64,000 nt of DNA from Salmonella enterica subsp. arizonae (GCF_008692845.1 NZ_VXJW01000006.1:186001-250000), one strand, 5' to 3'; positions 10,973 through 20,380 are shown, counted from the stretch's first letter. Notes: generated by a model not told the origin, from the sequence alone. Translations and numbers: made by a program.

Positions 10973-10994
10973 AAGTGTGCGATAGATCACACTT
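10973..10994. promoter_or_regulatory. Candidate CRP binding site in the treF-fraR gap
   Basis: TGTGC, six bases, TCACA at 10976-10991 matches the CRP consensus with one mismatch. The palindrome extends outward as AAAGTGTG facing CACACTTT. It lies about 94 bases upstream of the treF start and about 212 upstream of fraR, so it could serve either. Catabolite control of the fra locus has been reported, which fits, but the assignment is inference. Confidence 0.6.
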
Positions 10995-11205
10995 TACCGT
11001 TTGTCCGATAAGAAAAATCGTTAGCTAATTTACTGAATCTTATTGTGAAAAATTTGTTTTCATGACGCCTTCCTTAGCCCCAAAATCAGAACATTCGTTT
11101 AGCAGCGGTATAACTAGGTAACCGAATGGCGTGGATTCACAAGCAAAGGTAACATAAATAGTTATAATACAGGCTATGGCATTAAAATAATACAAATGGA
11201 TACAA

Positions 11206-11925
11206 ATGATCGAGCAACCCGACAGTAATAGCGCCAAACCGCTTTATAAGCAGCTTGAAGCCGCTTTAAAAGAGGCCATTGCGCGTGGAGAGTATAAACC
11301 AGGCCAGCAGATCCCGACGGAAAATGAGCTGAGCGCGCGCTGGCAGGTGAGTAGGGTCACGGTCCGTAAGGCGTTGGATGCGCTGACGCGTGAAAATTTG
11401 CTGACCCGTGTGTCCGGCAAAGGCACCTTTGTCTCCAGTGAGAAATTTCAGCGCAGTATGACCGGCATCATGAGTTTCAGCGAGTTATGCCAGTCCCAGG
11501 GACGTCGCCCGGGGTCACGCACCATCAAATCTGTTTTTGAATCGGTAGACGATGAGACAAAAGCGTTACTGAATATGAACAATGGCGAAAAAGCGGTCGT
11601 CATTGAACGTATCCGCTATGCCGACGATGTGGCGGTATCGCTGGAAACCGTACATCTTCCCCCACGTTTCGCGTTTTTGCTGGAAGAAGATCTTAATAAT
11701 CACTCTTTGTATGAATGCTTACGCGAGAAATACCATTTATGGTTTATCCACTCTCGTAAGATGATCGAACTGGTTTATGCGAGCTTTGAAGTTGCCCATT
11801 ATCTTGGCGTCAACGAGGGTTATCCGCTGATCCTGATAAAAAGTGAAATGATTGATAACAAAGGAGAACTCTCCTGCGTTTCGCAACAGTTGATTGTCGG
11901 CGATAAAATACGCTTTACCGTATGA
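11206..11925 (+). CDS. fraR: FraR, GntR-family repressor of the fra locus
   Basis: A 239-residue GntR/HutC-type regulator. The winged helix-turn-helix is at about residues 10-75 (IPTENELSARWQVSRVTVRKAL), followed by a UTRA-type ligand-binding domain with ERIRY and the terminal region SQQLIVGDKIRF. Position and sequence match Salmonella FraR, the repressor of fructose-asparagine catabolism genes, whose effector is an intermediate of the pathway. A direct repeat ATACAAATG overlaps the start region (11188-11207), and no good ribosome binding site is seen, so initiation may be weak or leaderless. A strong terminator follows, separating it from fraB. Confidence 0.94.
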   Translation: MIEQPDSNSAKPLYKQLEAALKEAIARGEYKPGQQIPTENELSARWQVSRVTVRKALDALTRENLLTRVSGKGTFVSSEKFQRSMTGIMSFSELCQSQGRRPGSRTIKSVFESVDDETKALLNMNNGEKAVVIERIRYADDVAVSLETVHLPPRFAFLLEEDLNNHSLYECLREKYHLWFIHSRKMIELVYASFEVAHYLGVNEGYPLILIKSEMIDNKGELSCVSQQLIVGDKIRFTV

Positions 11926-11956
11926 TGTCAGCGTTACGGTAACGGAGAGCAGGCTG

Positions 11957-11992
11957 AATCGGGATCCAGATCGCGGATCCCGATTTTTTTTG
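11957..11992 (+). terminator. Rho-independent terminator after fraR
   Basis: A perfect ten-base-pair stem (ATCGGGATCC facing GGATCCCGAT) with a short loop is followed by eight T residues. It ends the fraR transcript, so fraB-fraE need their own promoter. Confidence 0.92.
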
Positions 11993-12007
11993 GTTTTCAT
12001 CTTGATC

Positions 12008-12046
12008 AAATGTATTTAAATGTCATATAAAAATGATAATACATTT
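12008..12046. promoter_or_regulatory. Inverted repeat upstream of fraB, candidate FraR operator/promoter region
   Basis: The nine-base arms AAATGTATT (12008-12016) and AATACATTT (12038-12046) are exact reverse complements around an AT-rich 21-base centre. They sit in the promoter gap between the fraR terminator and fraB. GntR-family repressors usually bind palindromes, so this is the best visible FraR operator candidate. The arm spacing is wide for one dimer, so looping or two half sites is possible. Confidence 0.5.
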
Positions 12047-12100
12047 TGAGTCATTTATGGCGAGTCCTCGCCTGTATCATTGATGGAACCAGAGGAAAGC

Positions 12101-13078
12101 ATGATGGGTATGAAAGAGACAGTTAGCAATATTGTGGCCGGCCAGGCAGAGAAAGGGGGCGTTAAACACGTCTATTACGTGGCGTGCGGCGGTTCTTATG
12201 CGGCGTTCTATCCGGCGAAAGCATTTTTAGAAAAAGAAGCGAAAGCGTTGACTGTCGGTCTGTATAACAGCGGAGAATTTATTAACAATCCGCCGGTAGC
12301 GCTGGGAGAAAATGCCGTTGTGGTTGTCGCCTCCCACAAAGGTAATACGCCAGAGACAATTAAAGCGGCTGAAATCGCCCGTCAGCACGGCACGCCGGTC
12401 ATTGGTTTAACCTGGGTGATGGATTCACCGCTGGTGGCGCACTGCGACTATGTGGAAACGTACACGTTTGGCGACGGTAAAGATATTGCCGGAGAGAAAA
12501 CGATGAAAGGCCTGCTGAGTGCGGTCGAACTGCTCCAGCAGACGGAAGGGTACGCGCACTACGATGATTTTCAGGATGGCGTCAGCAAAATCAACCGTAT
12601 CGTCTGGCGCGCTTGCGAGCAGGTTGCGGAACGCGCGCAGGCGTTCGCTCAGGAATATAAAGACGATAAAGTCATTTACACCGTCGCCAGCGGCGCGGGC
12701 TATGGCGCAGCCTACCTACAGAGCATCTGTATCTTTATGGAAATGCAGTGGATACATTCCGCCTGTATTCATAGCGGTGAGTTTTTCCACGGGCCGTTTG
12801 AAATTACCGATGCGAATACGCCTTTCTTCTTCCAGTTTTCCGAGGGCAATACGCGGGCGGTGGATGAACGCGCGTTAAACTTCCTGAAAAAATATGGCCG
12901 CCGGATTGAAGTTGTCGATGCGAAAGAGCTGGGGTTATCGACCATTAAAACCACGGTTATTGATTACTTTAACCACTCTCTCTTTAATAATGTTTATCCC
13001 GTTTACAATCGGGCGTTAGCTGAGGTGCGCCAGCATCCGTTAACTACGCGCCGCTATATGTGGAAAGTGGAATATTAA
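12101..13078 (+). CDS. fraB: FraB, glucoselysine-6-phosphate deglycase-like fructose-aspartate phosphate deglycase
   Basis: A SIS-domain deglycase that splits 6-phosphofructose-aspartate into glucose-6-phosphate and aspartate in the cytoplasm. I choose the start at 12101 (325 residues) because AGAGG precedes it closely and the numbering then puts the known catalytic Glu214 (FMEMQW) and His230 (GEFFHGP) at the published positions. An in-frame ATG at 12080 would add seven residues but has a poorer ribosome binding site. The sugar-phosphate SIS motifs (ACGGSYAAF, SHKGNTPET, SGAGYGAA) are intact. Loss of FraB makes fructose-asparagine toxic because the phosphorylated intermediate builds up. The frame is intact, so the pathway should be functional here. 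Confidence 0.95.
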   Translation: MMGMKETVSNIVAGQAEKGGVKHVYYVACGGSYAAFYPAKAFLEKEAKALTVGLYNSGEFINNPPVALGENAVVVVASHKGNTPETIKAAEIARQHGTPVIGLTWVMDSPLVAHCDYVETYTFGDGKDIAGEKTMKGLLSAVELLQQTEGYAHYDDFQDGVSKINRIVWRACEQVAERAQAFAQEYKDDKVIYTVASGAGYGAAYLQSICIFMEMQWIHSACIHSGEFFHGPFEITDANTPFFFQFSEGNTRAVDERALNFLKKYGRRIEVVDAKELGLSTIKTTVIDYFNHSLFNNVYPVYNRALAEVRQHPLTTRRYMWKVEY

Positions 13079-13141
13079 TTAAATCAGGATGGATAAAAAA
13101 GCAGGGACGCTTTTTATTGTAAAGACAAACAAGGAATAAAG

Positions 13142-13987
13142 ATGAGCATCAGCGTATTGGGTATTGGCGACAACGTTGTCGATAAATACCTGCATTCCGG
13201 TATCATGTACCCCGGCGGTAATGCATTAAATTTTTCTGTCTATGCGAAATTAGCAGATATCCCCAGCGCGTTTATGGGGGCGTTTGGCAATGACGACGCA
13301 GCGCGGCACGTACAGGATGTATTACGCCAGCTACAGATAGATATCTCTCACTGCCGCCATTATACCGGCGAAAATGGATATGCCTGTATCCGTCTCACGC
13401 ATGGCGATCGGCAATTTGTCGCCAGCAACAAAAACGGCGTATTGCGGGAACATCCTTTTAGTCTGTCTGACGTCGATCTTCGCTATATATCACAATTTAC
13501 CTTAGTCCATTCCAGCATTAACGGCCACCTGGAATCGGAACTGGAGAAAATTAAACAACAAACCGTCTTACTCTCTTTTGATTTTTCCGGGCGCGGTACA
13601 GACGAATATTTTGAAAAGGTGTGCCCGTGGGTAGATTACGGATTTATCTCCTGTAGCGGTTTATCGCCAGATGAAATCAAAATAAAACTAAATAAACTTT
13701 ACCGCTATGGCTGTCGGCATATTATTGCCACCTGCGGGCATGAAAAAGTTTATTATTTTTCCGGCGCGGATTATCTGGAGTGGCAACCTGTTTATATCGA
13801 ACCTATCGATACGCTGGGCGCAGGCGACGCCTTCTTAACCGGTTTTTTGCTTTCCATTTTGCAATCGGGTATGGCGGAACCCGATAAAGAAAGCGTGTTA
13901 CGCGCCATGCGGCAGGGCGGGAAATCGGCGGCGCAGGTTTTATCTCATTACGGTGCATTTGGTTTTGGTAAACCGTTTGCACAGTAG
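13142..13987 (+). CDS. fraD: FraD, PfkB-family fructose-aspartate kinase
   Basis: A 281-residue ribokinase/PfkB-family kinase that phosphorylates imported fructose-aspartate at the sugar 6-position using ATP. The N-terminal substrate region (GGNALNFSVYAKLA) and the C-terminal anion-hole motif DTLGAGDAF (about residues 221-229, with the catalytic Asp in GAGD) are both present. An AAGGAA ribosome binding site precedes the ATG. It lies 63 bases after fraB in the same operon. Homologous pairs of SIS deglycase and PfkB kinase process other Amadori compounds (FrlB/FrlD, GfrF systems); the locus context decides the substrate. Confidence 0.94.
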   Translation: MSISVLGIGDNVVDKYLHSGIMYPGGNALNFSVYAKLADIPSAFMGAFGNDDAARHVQDVLRQLQIDISHCRHYTGENGYACIRLTHGDRQFVASNKNGVLREHPFSLSDVDLRYISQFTLVHSSINGHLESELEKIKQQTVLLSFDFSGRGTDEYFEKVCPWVDYGFISCSGLSPDEIKIKLNKLYRYGCRHIIATCGHEKVYYFSGADYLEWQPVYIEPIDTLGAGDAFLTGFLLSILQSGMAEPDKESVLRAMRQGGKSAAQVLSHYGAFGFGKPFAQ

Positions 13988-14040
13988 GTTACGTCCCTCA
14001 ATGTAAAGCGACACTCACTCCAGATAACCCAGGAGGAAGT

Positions 14041-15360
14041 ATGTTTTGGACGGAATTATGTATTATCCTTGTGGCCCTAATGATAGGCGCCAGGATCGGC
14101 GGCGTATTTTTGGGGATGATCGGCGGATTAGGCGTCGGCGTGATGGTTTTTATTTTTGGCCTGACGCCTTCTACGCCGCCGATTGATGTGATTCTGATTA
14201 TTCTTTCTGTTGTCTTAGCGGCTGCTTCTTTACAGGCCTCCGGCGGGCTGGATTTACTGGTCAAACTGGCGGAAAAAATTCTGCGTCGTCACCCCCGTTA
14301 CATTACGTTATTAGCACCGTTTATCTGTTATATCTTCACTTTTATGTCAGGAACGGGGCATGTCGTTTATAGCTTGCTACCGGTTATTTCTGAAGTCGCA
14401 CGGGATTCAGGTATTCGACCGGAACGTCCTTTATCTATTTCCGTTATCGCATCGCAACAGGCGATCACCGCCAGTCCTATATCTGCCGCCATGGCGGCGA
14501 TGATTGGTTTAATGGCGCCGTTGGGCGTCTCTATTTCAACCATTATGATGATTTGCGTACCCGCCACGTTAATCGGCGTAGCGATGGGGGCAATAGCGAC
14601 CTTTAATAAAGGAAAAGAGTTAAAAGACGATCCGGAATATCAACGTCGGCTTGCTGAAGGGTTAATTAAACCTACGCAGAAAGAAAGCAAAAATACGGTG
14701 GTCACTTCGCGCGCCAAATTGTCGGTGGCATTATTTCTGACCAGTGCGATCGTTATCGTTCTGCTGGGACTGATTCCGGCGCTGCGACCAATGGTGGAAA
14801 CAGCGAAAGGGCTACAACCGCTTTCGATGTCCGCCGCTATCCAGATTACGATGCTCTCTTTTGCCTGCCTGATTGTGTTGTTATGCCGACCGCAGGTCGA
14901 TCAGATTATCAGCGGTACGGTATTTCGGGCGGGCGCGCTGGCGATTGTCTGCGCCTTCGGCCTGGCCTGGATGAGTGAGACGTTCGTGAATGGTCATATC
15001 GCTTTGATTAAGGCAGAAGTGCAAACTCTATTGCAACAGCATACCTGGCTTATCGCCATTATGATGTTTTTCGTGTCCGCTATGGTCAGCAGCCAGGCGG
15101 CAACGACGTTAATTCTGTTGCCGCTGGGGCTGGCGTTAGGGTTGCCCGCTTATGCATTAATCGGCTCCTGGCCTGCCGTTAACGGCTATTTCTTTATTCC
15201 GGTGGCGGGGCAGTGTCTGGCGGCGCTGGCGTTTGACGATACCGGTACGACGCGTATCGGCAAATATGTGCTTAACCATAGTTTTATGCGTCCGGGATTA
15301 GTTAACGTGATTGTCTCGGTCATTGTCGGGCTGTTAATAGGAAAAATGGTTCTGGCCTGA
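14041..15360 (+). CDS. fraA: FraA, Dcu-family transporter for fructose-aspartate
   Basis: A 439-residue inner-membrane transporter of the DcuA/DcuB anaerobic C4-dicarboxylate family, with ten or more hydrophobic segments. A polar stretch at about residues 200-225 (KGKELKDDPEYQ) separates the two halves. In Salmonella it brings in the product made by the periplasmic FraE. A strong AGGAGG ribosome binding site precedes the ATG. Use of a Dcu-type carrier fits the aspartate moiety of the substrate and the reported anaerobic use of the nutrient. Confidence 0.94.
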   Translation: MFWTELCIILVALMIGARIGGVFLGMIGGLGVGVMVFIFGLTPSTPPIDVILIILSVVLAAASLQASGGLDLLVKLAEKILRRHPRYITLLAPFICYIFTFMSGTGHVVYSLLPVISEVARDSGIRPERPLSISVIASQQAITASPISAAMAAMIGLMAPLGVSISTIMMICVPATLIGVAMGAIATFNKGKELKDDPEYQRRLAEGLIKPTQKESKNTVVTSRAKLSVALFLTSAIVIVLLGLIPALRPMVETAKGLQPLSMSAAIQITMLSFACLIVLLCRPQVDQIISGTVFRAGALAIVCAFGLAWMSETFVNGHIALIKAEVQTLLQQHTWLIAIMMFFVSAMVSSQAATTLILLPLGLALGLPAYALIGSWPAVNGYFFIPVAGQCLAALAFDDTGTTRIGKYVLNHSFMRPGLVNVIVSVIVGLLIGKMVLA

Positions 15361-15418
15361 TTGTTATTAATGTTTTTATAGCACACGTCACTTATTATTT
15401 TTAATTCAGAGGAAGAAA

Positions 15419-16462
15419 ATGAAAATCAGGGTTTTCATGGCCACAGTGTTGCTGCTCATCAGCCACTGTGTATTTAGCACAACGTCACTACCACATATTG
15501 TTATTCTCGCGACAGGCGGTACTATCGCCGGGACGGCAGCAAATAATACACAAACTGCGGGATATAAATCCGGTGAACTTGGCGTGCAAACATTAATAAA
15601 TGCCGTACCGGAAATGAATAATATCGCTCGCGTTGACGGCGAGCAGGTGGCGAATATTGGTAGCGAAAATATGACCAGCGATATTATCCTGAAACTTTCA
15701 CAGAAGGTGAATGCGTTATTGGCGCGGGACGATGTTGACGGTGTGGTCATTACTCACGGCACTGACACGCTCGATGAAACCGCCTACTTTCTTAATTTGA
15801 CTGTGAAAAGTGACAAACCGGTGGTGTTTACCGCTGCAATGCGGCCCGCGTCGGCAATCAGCGCCGATGGTGCAATGAACCTGCTGGAAGCGGTCACGGT
15901 GGCTGCTGACCCGAATGCGAAGGGACGCGGCGTAATGGTTGTTTTAAACGATCGAATTGGTTCGGCGCGCTTTGTGACGAAAACTAATGCCACGACTCTG
16001 GATACCTTTAAAGCGCCGGAAGAGGGCTATCTGGGCGTCATCGTTAATGGTCAGCCACAGTTCGAAACGCGAGTGGAAAAAATTCATACCCTGCGCTCTG
16101 TTTTTGACGTACGTAATATCAAAAAATTACCCAATGTGGTGATTATTTATGGCTATCAGGACGACCCGGAATATATGTATGATGCGGCGATCGCCCATCA
16201 CGCGGACGGTATTATTTATGCCGGAACCGGCGCAGGTTCGGTCTCGGTACGCAGCGACGCGGGGATTAAAAAAGCGGAGAAAGCCGGGATTATCGTGGTG
16301 CGCGCTTCCCGCGCCGGAAATGGCGTAGTACCGCTGGATAAAGGACAGCCAGGGCTGGTGTCTGATTCGCTCAACCCGGCGAAGGCGCGGGTATTGCTGA
16401 TGACGGCATTAACTCAGACGCACAAGCCGGAATTGATTCAGAATTATTTCAGTACGTATTAA
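15419..16462 (+). CDS. fraE: FraE, periplasmic type II asparaginase acting on fructose-asparagine
   Basis: A 347-residue type II L-asparaginase that removes the amide of fructose-asparagine, releasing ammonia and fructose-aspartate. A signal peptide of about 20-23 residues ends near VFSTTS, so the enzyme is periplasmic. The first catalytic motif TGGTIAG (residues 32-38, nucleophile Thr35) and the second [10 protein letters not shown] (about residues 112-121) are intact, as is the catalytic lysine region ([12 protein letters not shown]). It is the last gene of the operon and is followed by a hairpin facing gor. General AnsB asparaginase is a paralogue; the fra context marks this one as FraE. 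Confidence 0.94.
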   Translation: MKIRVFMATVLLLISHCVFSTTSLPHIVILATGGTIAGTAANNTQTAGYKSGELGVQTLINAVPEMNNIARVDGEQVANIGSENMTSDIILKLSQKVNALLARDDVDGVVITHGTDTLDETAYFLNLTVKSDKPVVFTAAMRPASAISADGAMNLLEAVTVAADPNAKGRGVMVVLNDRIGSARFVTKTNATTLDTFKAPEEGYLGVIVNGQPQFETRVEKIHTLRSVFDVRNIKKLPNVVIIYGYQDDPEYMYDAAIAHHADGIIYAGTGAGSVSVRSDAGIKKAEKAGIIVVRASRAGNGVVPLDKGQPGLVSDSLNPAKARVLLMTALTQTHKPELIQNYFSTY

Positions 16463-16473
16463 TCATGAAGGCC

Positions 16474-16503
16474 TGTGCGCCCATCCTTTAAGGTGGGCGC
16501 ACA
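16474..16503. terminator. Hairpin between convergent fraE and gor
   Basis: A perfect ten-base-pair stem (TGTGCGCCCA facing TGGGCGCACA) sits around a ten-base loop in the 46-base gap between two converging genes. The T/A runs are weak, so it is probably a bidirectional terminator of modest strength or an mRNA 3' stabiliser. Confidence 0.7.
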
Positions 16504-16508
16504 AGATA

Positions 16509-17861
16509 TTAACGCATGGTCACAAACTCTTCCGACGCGGTCGGGTGGATGGCGACGGTATTATCGAAGTCTTTCTTGGTAGCGCCCATCTTCAGCGCCA
16601 CCGCGAAGCCCTGCAACATTTCATCCATGCCGAAGCCGATACCGTGGATACCCACAATTTTTTCTTCCGGCCCGACGCAGACCAGCTTCATACGGCACGG
16701 CTGGCGGTGTGTCGTTACCGCGGTATACATGGCGGTAAACGATGACTGATAGACCTTCACCTGCTCGTTGCCGTACTGCTCGCGCGCCTGCGGCTCGCTT
16801 AAACCGACAGTGCCGATAGGCGGATGACTAAAGACCACGGTCGGGATATTGCTGTAATCCAGATACTCGTCCGGCTTGTTGTTAAACAGGCGTTCGGAGA
16901 GACGGCGACCAGCGGCGACCGCGACTGGCGTTAACTCCACCGCGCCAGTGTTATCGCCAACGGCGTAAATGCCCTCTACGTTCGTGTTCTGCAACTTATC
17001 GACGATGATGTAACCTTTTTCATTGGTTTTAACGCCCGCTGCCGCCAGATTAATATTGTCGGTCGACGGTTCGCGACCAATGGCCCAGATCAGGCAATCA
17101 ACGTTTTCAGTGCGGCCATCTTCCAGTTCCAGAGTCAGACTGCCGTCGGCGTTTTTCACCACCGCTTTCGGCACTGCGTGAGTATGTAGCTGCGGGCCTT
17201 CGGCGTTCATCACCTCAACCAGCGTTTCGCTAATCATCGGGTCAAAACTGCGCAGCGGCGCATGTTTACGGACAAACAGATGCGTTTTCGCCCCCAGCGC
17301 GTTGATAACGCCAGCCAGTTCAACGGCGATATAACCTGCGCCTACCACCGCGACGCGCTCCGGCAAGGCAGAAAGCGCAAAGAAACCGTCGGAATCAATG
17401 CCGTATTCCACGCCTGGAATCCCAGGATGGCTCGGACGGCCACCGGTAGCGATCAAAATATGGTCGGCGGTGATAGTTTCGCCGTTCACTTCAATGGTTT
17501 TGGCATCGACAAAGCGGGCAAAGCCTTTAATCACATCCACGTTATTTTTGCCCAGCACGTTGTCGTATGAAGTATGGATGCGGTCAATATACGCGGTACG
17601 GCTGGCAATTAGCTTGCTCCAGTCGAACTGATTAATCGTGGCGTCAAAACCGTAGTCCGGGCCATACAGATGAATGGCTTCACGAATCTGCGCGGCATGC
17701 CACATGATTTTCTTTGGCACGCAACCCACGTTGACGCAGGTGCCGCCCAGTTCTTTGGCTTCGATGAGCGCGCATTTCTGGCCGTACATGGCGGCGCGGT
17801 TAATCGAGGCGATACCGCCGCTGCCGCCGCCGATAGCGATGTAATCATAGTGTTTGGTCAT
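16509..17861 (-). CDS. gor: Gor, glutathione reductase
   Basis: A 450-residue FAD disulfide oxidoreductase that reduces glutathione disulfide with NADPH in the cytoplasm. Visible features are the FAD dinucleotide motif GGGSGG (residues 11-16), the redox pair Cys42/Cys47 in GTCVNVGC, the NADPH-binding segment [13 protein letters not shown], the second FAD motif near GIYAVGDN, and the active-site His region at the C-terminus (AIHPTASEE). All are intact. In E. coli gor is induced by OxyR and in stationary phase; no OxyR site was traced here. In E. coli K-12 the far side of gor carries arsenic and acid-resistance genes, whereas here it carries fra. Confidence 0.97.
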   Translation of the reverse strand: MTKHYDYIAIGGGSGGIASINRAAMYGQKCALIEAKELGGTCVNVGCVPKKIMWHAAQIREAIHLYGPDYGFDATINQFDWSKLIASRTAYIDRIHTSYDNVLGKNNVDVIKGFARFVDAKTIEVNGETITADHILIATGGRPSHPGIPGVEYGIDSDGFFALSALPERVAVVGAGYIAVELAGVINALGAKTHLFVRKHAPLRSFDPMISETLVEVMNAEGPQLHTHAVPKAVVKNADGSLTLELEDGRTENVDCLIWAIGREPSTDNINLAAAGVKTNEKGYIIVDKLQNTNVEGIYAVGDNTGAVELTPVAVAAGRRLSERLFNNKPDEYLDYSNIPTVVFSHPPIGTVGLSEPQAREQYGNEQVKVYQSSFTAMYTAVTTHRQPCRMKLVCVGPEEKIVGIHGIGFGMDEMLQGFAVALKMGATKKDFDNTVAIHPTASEEFVTMR

Positions 17862-17965
17862 GACCGCTCCTTTATATGCGTTGTCGGGCGGATAGATTCT
17901 GCGCTACCCGCCAAAATATTCGCGATTGTATACCTGAAAGTGAAAGCTTCCACCGATGGCTGTGA

Positions 17966-18808
17966 TTACTCTGGCACGATCCAGCTTATCGAGGTATGCC
18001 CGTGACCGTTCGGCGCCAGCCTGCTGTGTAGCCACGGTAGCACGTTGTTCATCTGCTGCTCCAGTTTCCACGGCGGGTTAATCACAATCATACCGGACGC
18101 CGTCATCCCGCGCTGATCGCTGTCCGGGCGGATCGCCAGCTCAATTTGCAGGATTTTACGGATGCCGGTGGCCTCCAGATCATGAATCATGCGCTTAATC
18201 TGCTGACGGAGCACCACCGGATACCATAGCGCGTATGTACCGGTGGCGAAACGTTTATAACCCTCGCTGATGCCGCTGACCACTGCCTGGTAGTCAGTTT
18301 TAATTTCATAAGGCGGGTCAATGAGAATCAGGCCGCGGCGGGAAACCGGCGGCAATTTGGCTTTCAGTTGCTGATAACCGTCGGCGCGTTCCACGCGGGC
18401 GCGGTTGTCTTTTTGAAATTCCGCGCGCAAAAGCGGGAAGTCGCTGGGATGCAATTCCGTGAGCTGCAGGTTGTCCTGCTCACGCAGCAACTGGCGGGCG
18501 ATTAACGGAGAACCCGGATAGTAGCGTAACTGCCCACTGCGGTTGAAATATTTTACGACGCCAATATACGTTTCCAGCTCGGCGGGCAGGTCGTCCTGCT
18601 GCCAGATACGGGCAATACCTTCCAGATACTCTCCAGTACGTTCAGCATGTTCGCAGCACAACTGATAGCGCCCCGCGCCCGCGTGCGTGTCCAGATAGAG
18701 AAACGATTTTTCTTTCTCTTTTAGCGACTCGATGATCAGGCTCTGAACGGTATGTTTAAGGACGTCGGCGTGGTTGCCTGCGTGAAAGCTGTGACGATAA
18801 CTGAGCAT
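17966..18808 (-). CDS. rlmJ: RlmJ, 23S rRNA m6A2030 methyltransferase
   Basis: A 280-residue SAM-dependent methyltransferase that methylates N6 of A2030 in 23S rRNA. The open frame extends upstream to 18922, but the start at 18808 gives the family N-terminus (MLSYRHSFHAGNHADVLKH) and the E. coli length. The catalytic adenine-N6 motif DPPY (in LILIDPPYEIK) is intact. It runs in the same direction as gor but is separated by about 100 bases and is probably expressed on its own. Confidence 0.95.
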   Translation of the reverse strand: MLSYRHSFHAGNHADVLKHTVQSLIIESLKEKEKSFLYLDTHAGAGRYQLCCEHAERTGEYLEGIARIWQQDDLPAELETYIGVVKYFNRSGQLRYYPGSPLIARQLLREQDNLQLTELHPSDFPLLRAEFQKDNRARVERADGYQQLKAKLPPVSRRGLILIDPPYEIKTDYQAVVSGISEGYKRFATGTYALWYPVVLRQQIKRMIHDLEATGIRKILQIELAIRPDSDQRGMTASGMIVINPPWKLEQQMNNVLPWLHSRLAPNGHGHTSISWIVPE

Positions 18809-19018
18809 GGATGCAGATATTCCGGGAAGTAAACAAGTTAACCGATAGTTTACCGCAGATCCGCGCAGATTACCCCCGTACCGCCATGTTGTTTCGCCTG
18901 TTGTGAAAGTATTGCAAGACATGTTCGTATCATCAAATCGTCAAATGAGCAGGCCAGCATCGCCTGAGGGCAACGTAGTGGTTTTGACCTGGCGTTATTT
19001 TTAATGAAAGGAACAATA

Positions 19019-20290
19019 ATGAAACTACACATTACTGTACTGGCGTCATCTCTGATGCTGGCGATGCCGGCACTGGCGAAAGATATTTCCCTGTCCCAGG
19101 CGGAGTTAATAGCAAAAAGCGTGACGCCGAACTCGACGAGCGACGCCTTTAAGAGCCTTGAGTCTCAATGGTTGGCACAGTTGCGCAAGGCATTACAAGG
19201 CGATGGCGCAGCGTTGACCCGCGACGATCTGATCCAGATGCAACAGAATCCTGGTCAGGCGGATACTGCCTGGCTACAGGCTAGCGGTTATGATTTTCAG
19301 ACCAGTGATAATCAACAGGTGGGAATTACCCTGCTTTCCGCCTTCAATACATTGCCGGAAGCGGTATTGAAAGACAATCTGGCGATGGTAACGGCGATTA
19401 ACCATGATGCCGATGTTAATACCCGTCACCAGGCGCTGGCGGATGCGGAAAGCGTGGGCTATCTCTATTTCCTGAGCGGTGCGATGGGGCCGCGGCTGGG
19501 ACGGGCATTTCTTACCGCTTATGATAAAGGCGAGCTTGGCAAAGCGGCGGCGCTGATTAAAGCATCGGAAGTTAGCACCAGCGCGGCGAAAAAATATTTT
19601 CACTATCCGCGTCCTTTCCAGGTACCGGGTAATACTATCCATCTGACGCCGGACGATGTGGTGGTAAAAGATGGTCATCCTTATACTGCGGATGGCGCTT
19701 CTTTCCCCAGCGGTCACACGAACGTCGGTTATACGGATGCGCTATTGATGGCGGAAATGCTTCCGGAGCGCTTTGATGCGCTGGTGATTCGCGGCGCGCG
19801 CTATGGCTATTCCCGCCTGGTACTCGGCGTACACTATCCGCTGGATGTGATCGGCGCGCGTATGGTCGCGCAGCGTAATGTCGCGCACTATCTTAACGAT
19901 CCGCATTATCGAACATTGTTCAACGAAGCTCGCATTCAACTGCGTGAGGCGTTGATGAAAGAGTGTGGTACGACAATTGTTGAATGCGCGGCATCAACCG
20001 AAAAAGAAGATCCGTACCGCGATCCGGCTATGCATACTTTTTACCGTTTCACCATGACCTATAACCTGCCGCAACAGAAAAGCGAGCATCAGCCGCTGAA
20101 AGTACCAAAAGGCGCCGATGTTTTGCTGCAGGCCGCGCTACCGAATTTTTCGACGGCACAGCGCCAGGCGCTCATGGAAGAGACGGCGTTACCGGCAGGA
20201 TATCCGTTATCGGGCGAGACTGATGATCAACAGTTCTGGCAGCGTCTGGATTTATCCGCTGCTTACGAGATGGCAAGAAAAACGCGCTAA
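19019..20290 (+). CDS. Periplasmic PAP2-family acid phosphatase
   Basis: A 423-residue exported phosphatase. A typical signal peptide ends at about residue 21 (AMPALA then KDIS). The PAP2 / class A acid phosphatase triad is intact: KYFHYPRP around residues 192-199, PSGHTN around 230-235 with the His general acid, and SRLVLGVHYPLD around 264-275 with the nucleophilic His. It is much longer than PhoN (about 250 residues), with extra N- and C-terminal regions. An AAGGAA ribosome binding site supports the start at 19019 rather than the in-frame 19004 ATG. I remember a counterpart in S. Typhimurium but none in E. coli K-12 at this site. The substrate is unknown. Confidence 0.85.
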   Translation: MKLHITVLASSLMLAMPALAKDISLSQAELIAKSVTPNSTSDAFKSLESQWLAQLRKALQGDGAALTRDDLIQMQQNPGQADTAWLQASGYDFQTSDNQQVGITLLSAFNTLPEAVLKDNLAMVTAINHDADVNTRHQALADAESVGYLYFLSGAMGPRLGRAFLTAYDKGELGKAAALIKASEVSTSAAKKYFHYPRPFQVPGNTIHLTPDDVVVKDGHPYTADGASFPSGHTNVGYTDALLMAEMLPERFDALVIRGARYGYSRLVLGVHYPLDVIGARMVAQRNVAHYLNDPHYRTLFNEARIQLREALMKECGTTIVECAASTEKEDPYRDPAMHTFYRFTMTYNLPQQKSEHQPLKVPKGADVLLQAALPNFSTAQRQALMEETALPAGYPLSGETDDQQFWQRLDLSAAYEMARKTR

Positions 20291-20298
20291 CGCTATCA

Positions 20299-20323
20299 CC
20301 CGGCTTATCAGGCATAAGCCGGG
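20299..20323. terminator. Hairpin downstream of the PAP2 phosphatase gene
   Basis: A ten-base-pair perfect stem (CCCGGCTTAT facing ATAAGCCGGG) with a five-base loop, REP-like in sequence, begins nine bases after the stop. There is no T-run, so it may protect the mRNA end rather than terminate. Confidence 0.6.
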
Positions 20324-20380
20324 ATGAGGTATAAGGGGCGGCTTATTGCAGCGATACCCACGTCTGCTCACTGTCCATCA

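Noticed and set aside
12080-12100. Seven-residue longer FraB from the ATG at 12080
   Set aside because: The AGAGG ribosome binding site lies inside this stretch and published active-site numbering fits the 12101 start.
18809-18922. Longer RlmJ N-terminus to 18922
   Set aside because: The extra 38 residues do not match E. coli RlmJ, whose start matches the Met at 18808.
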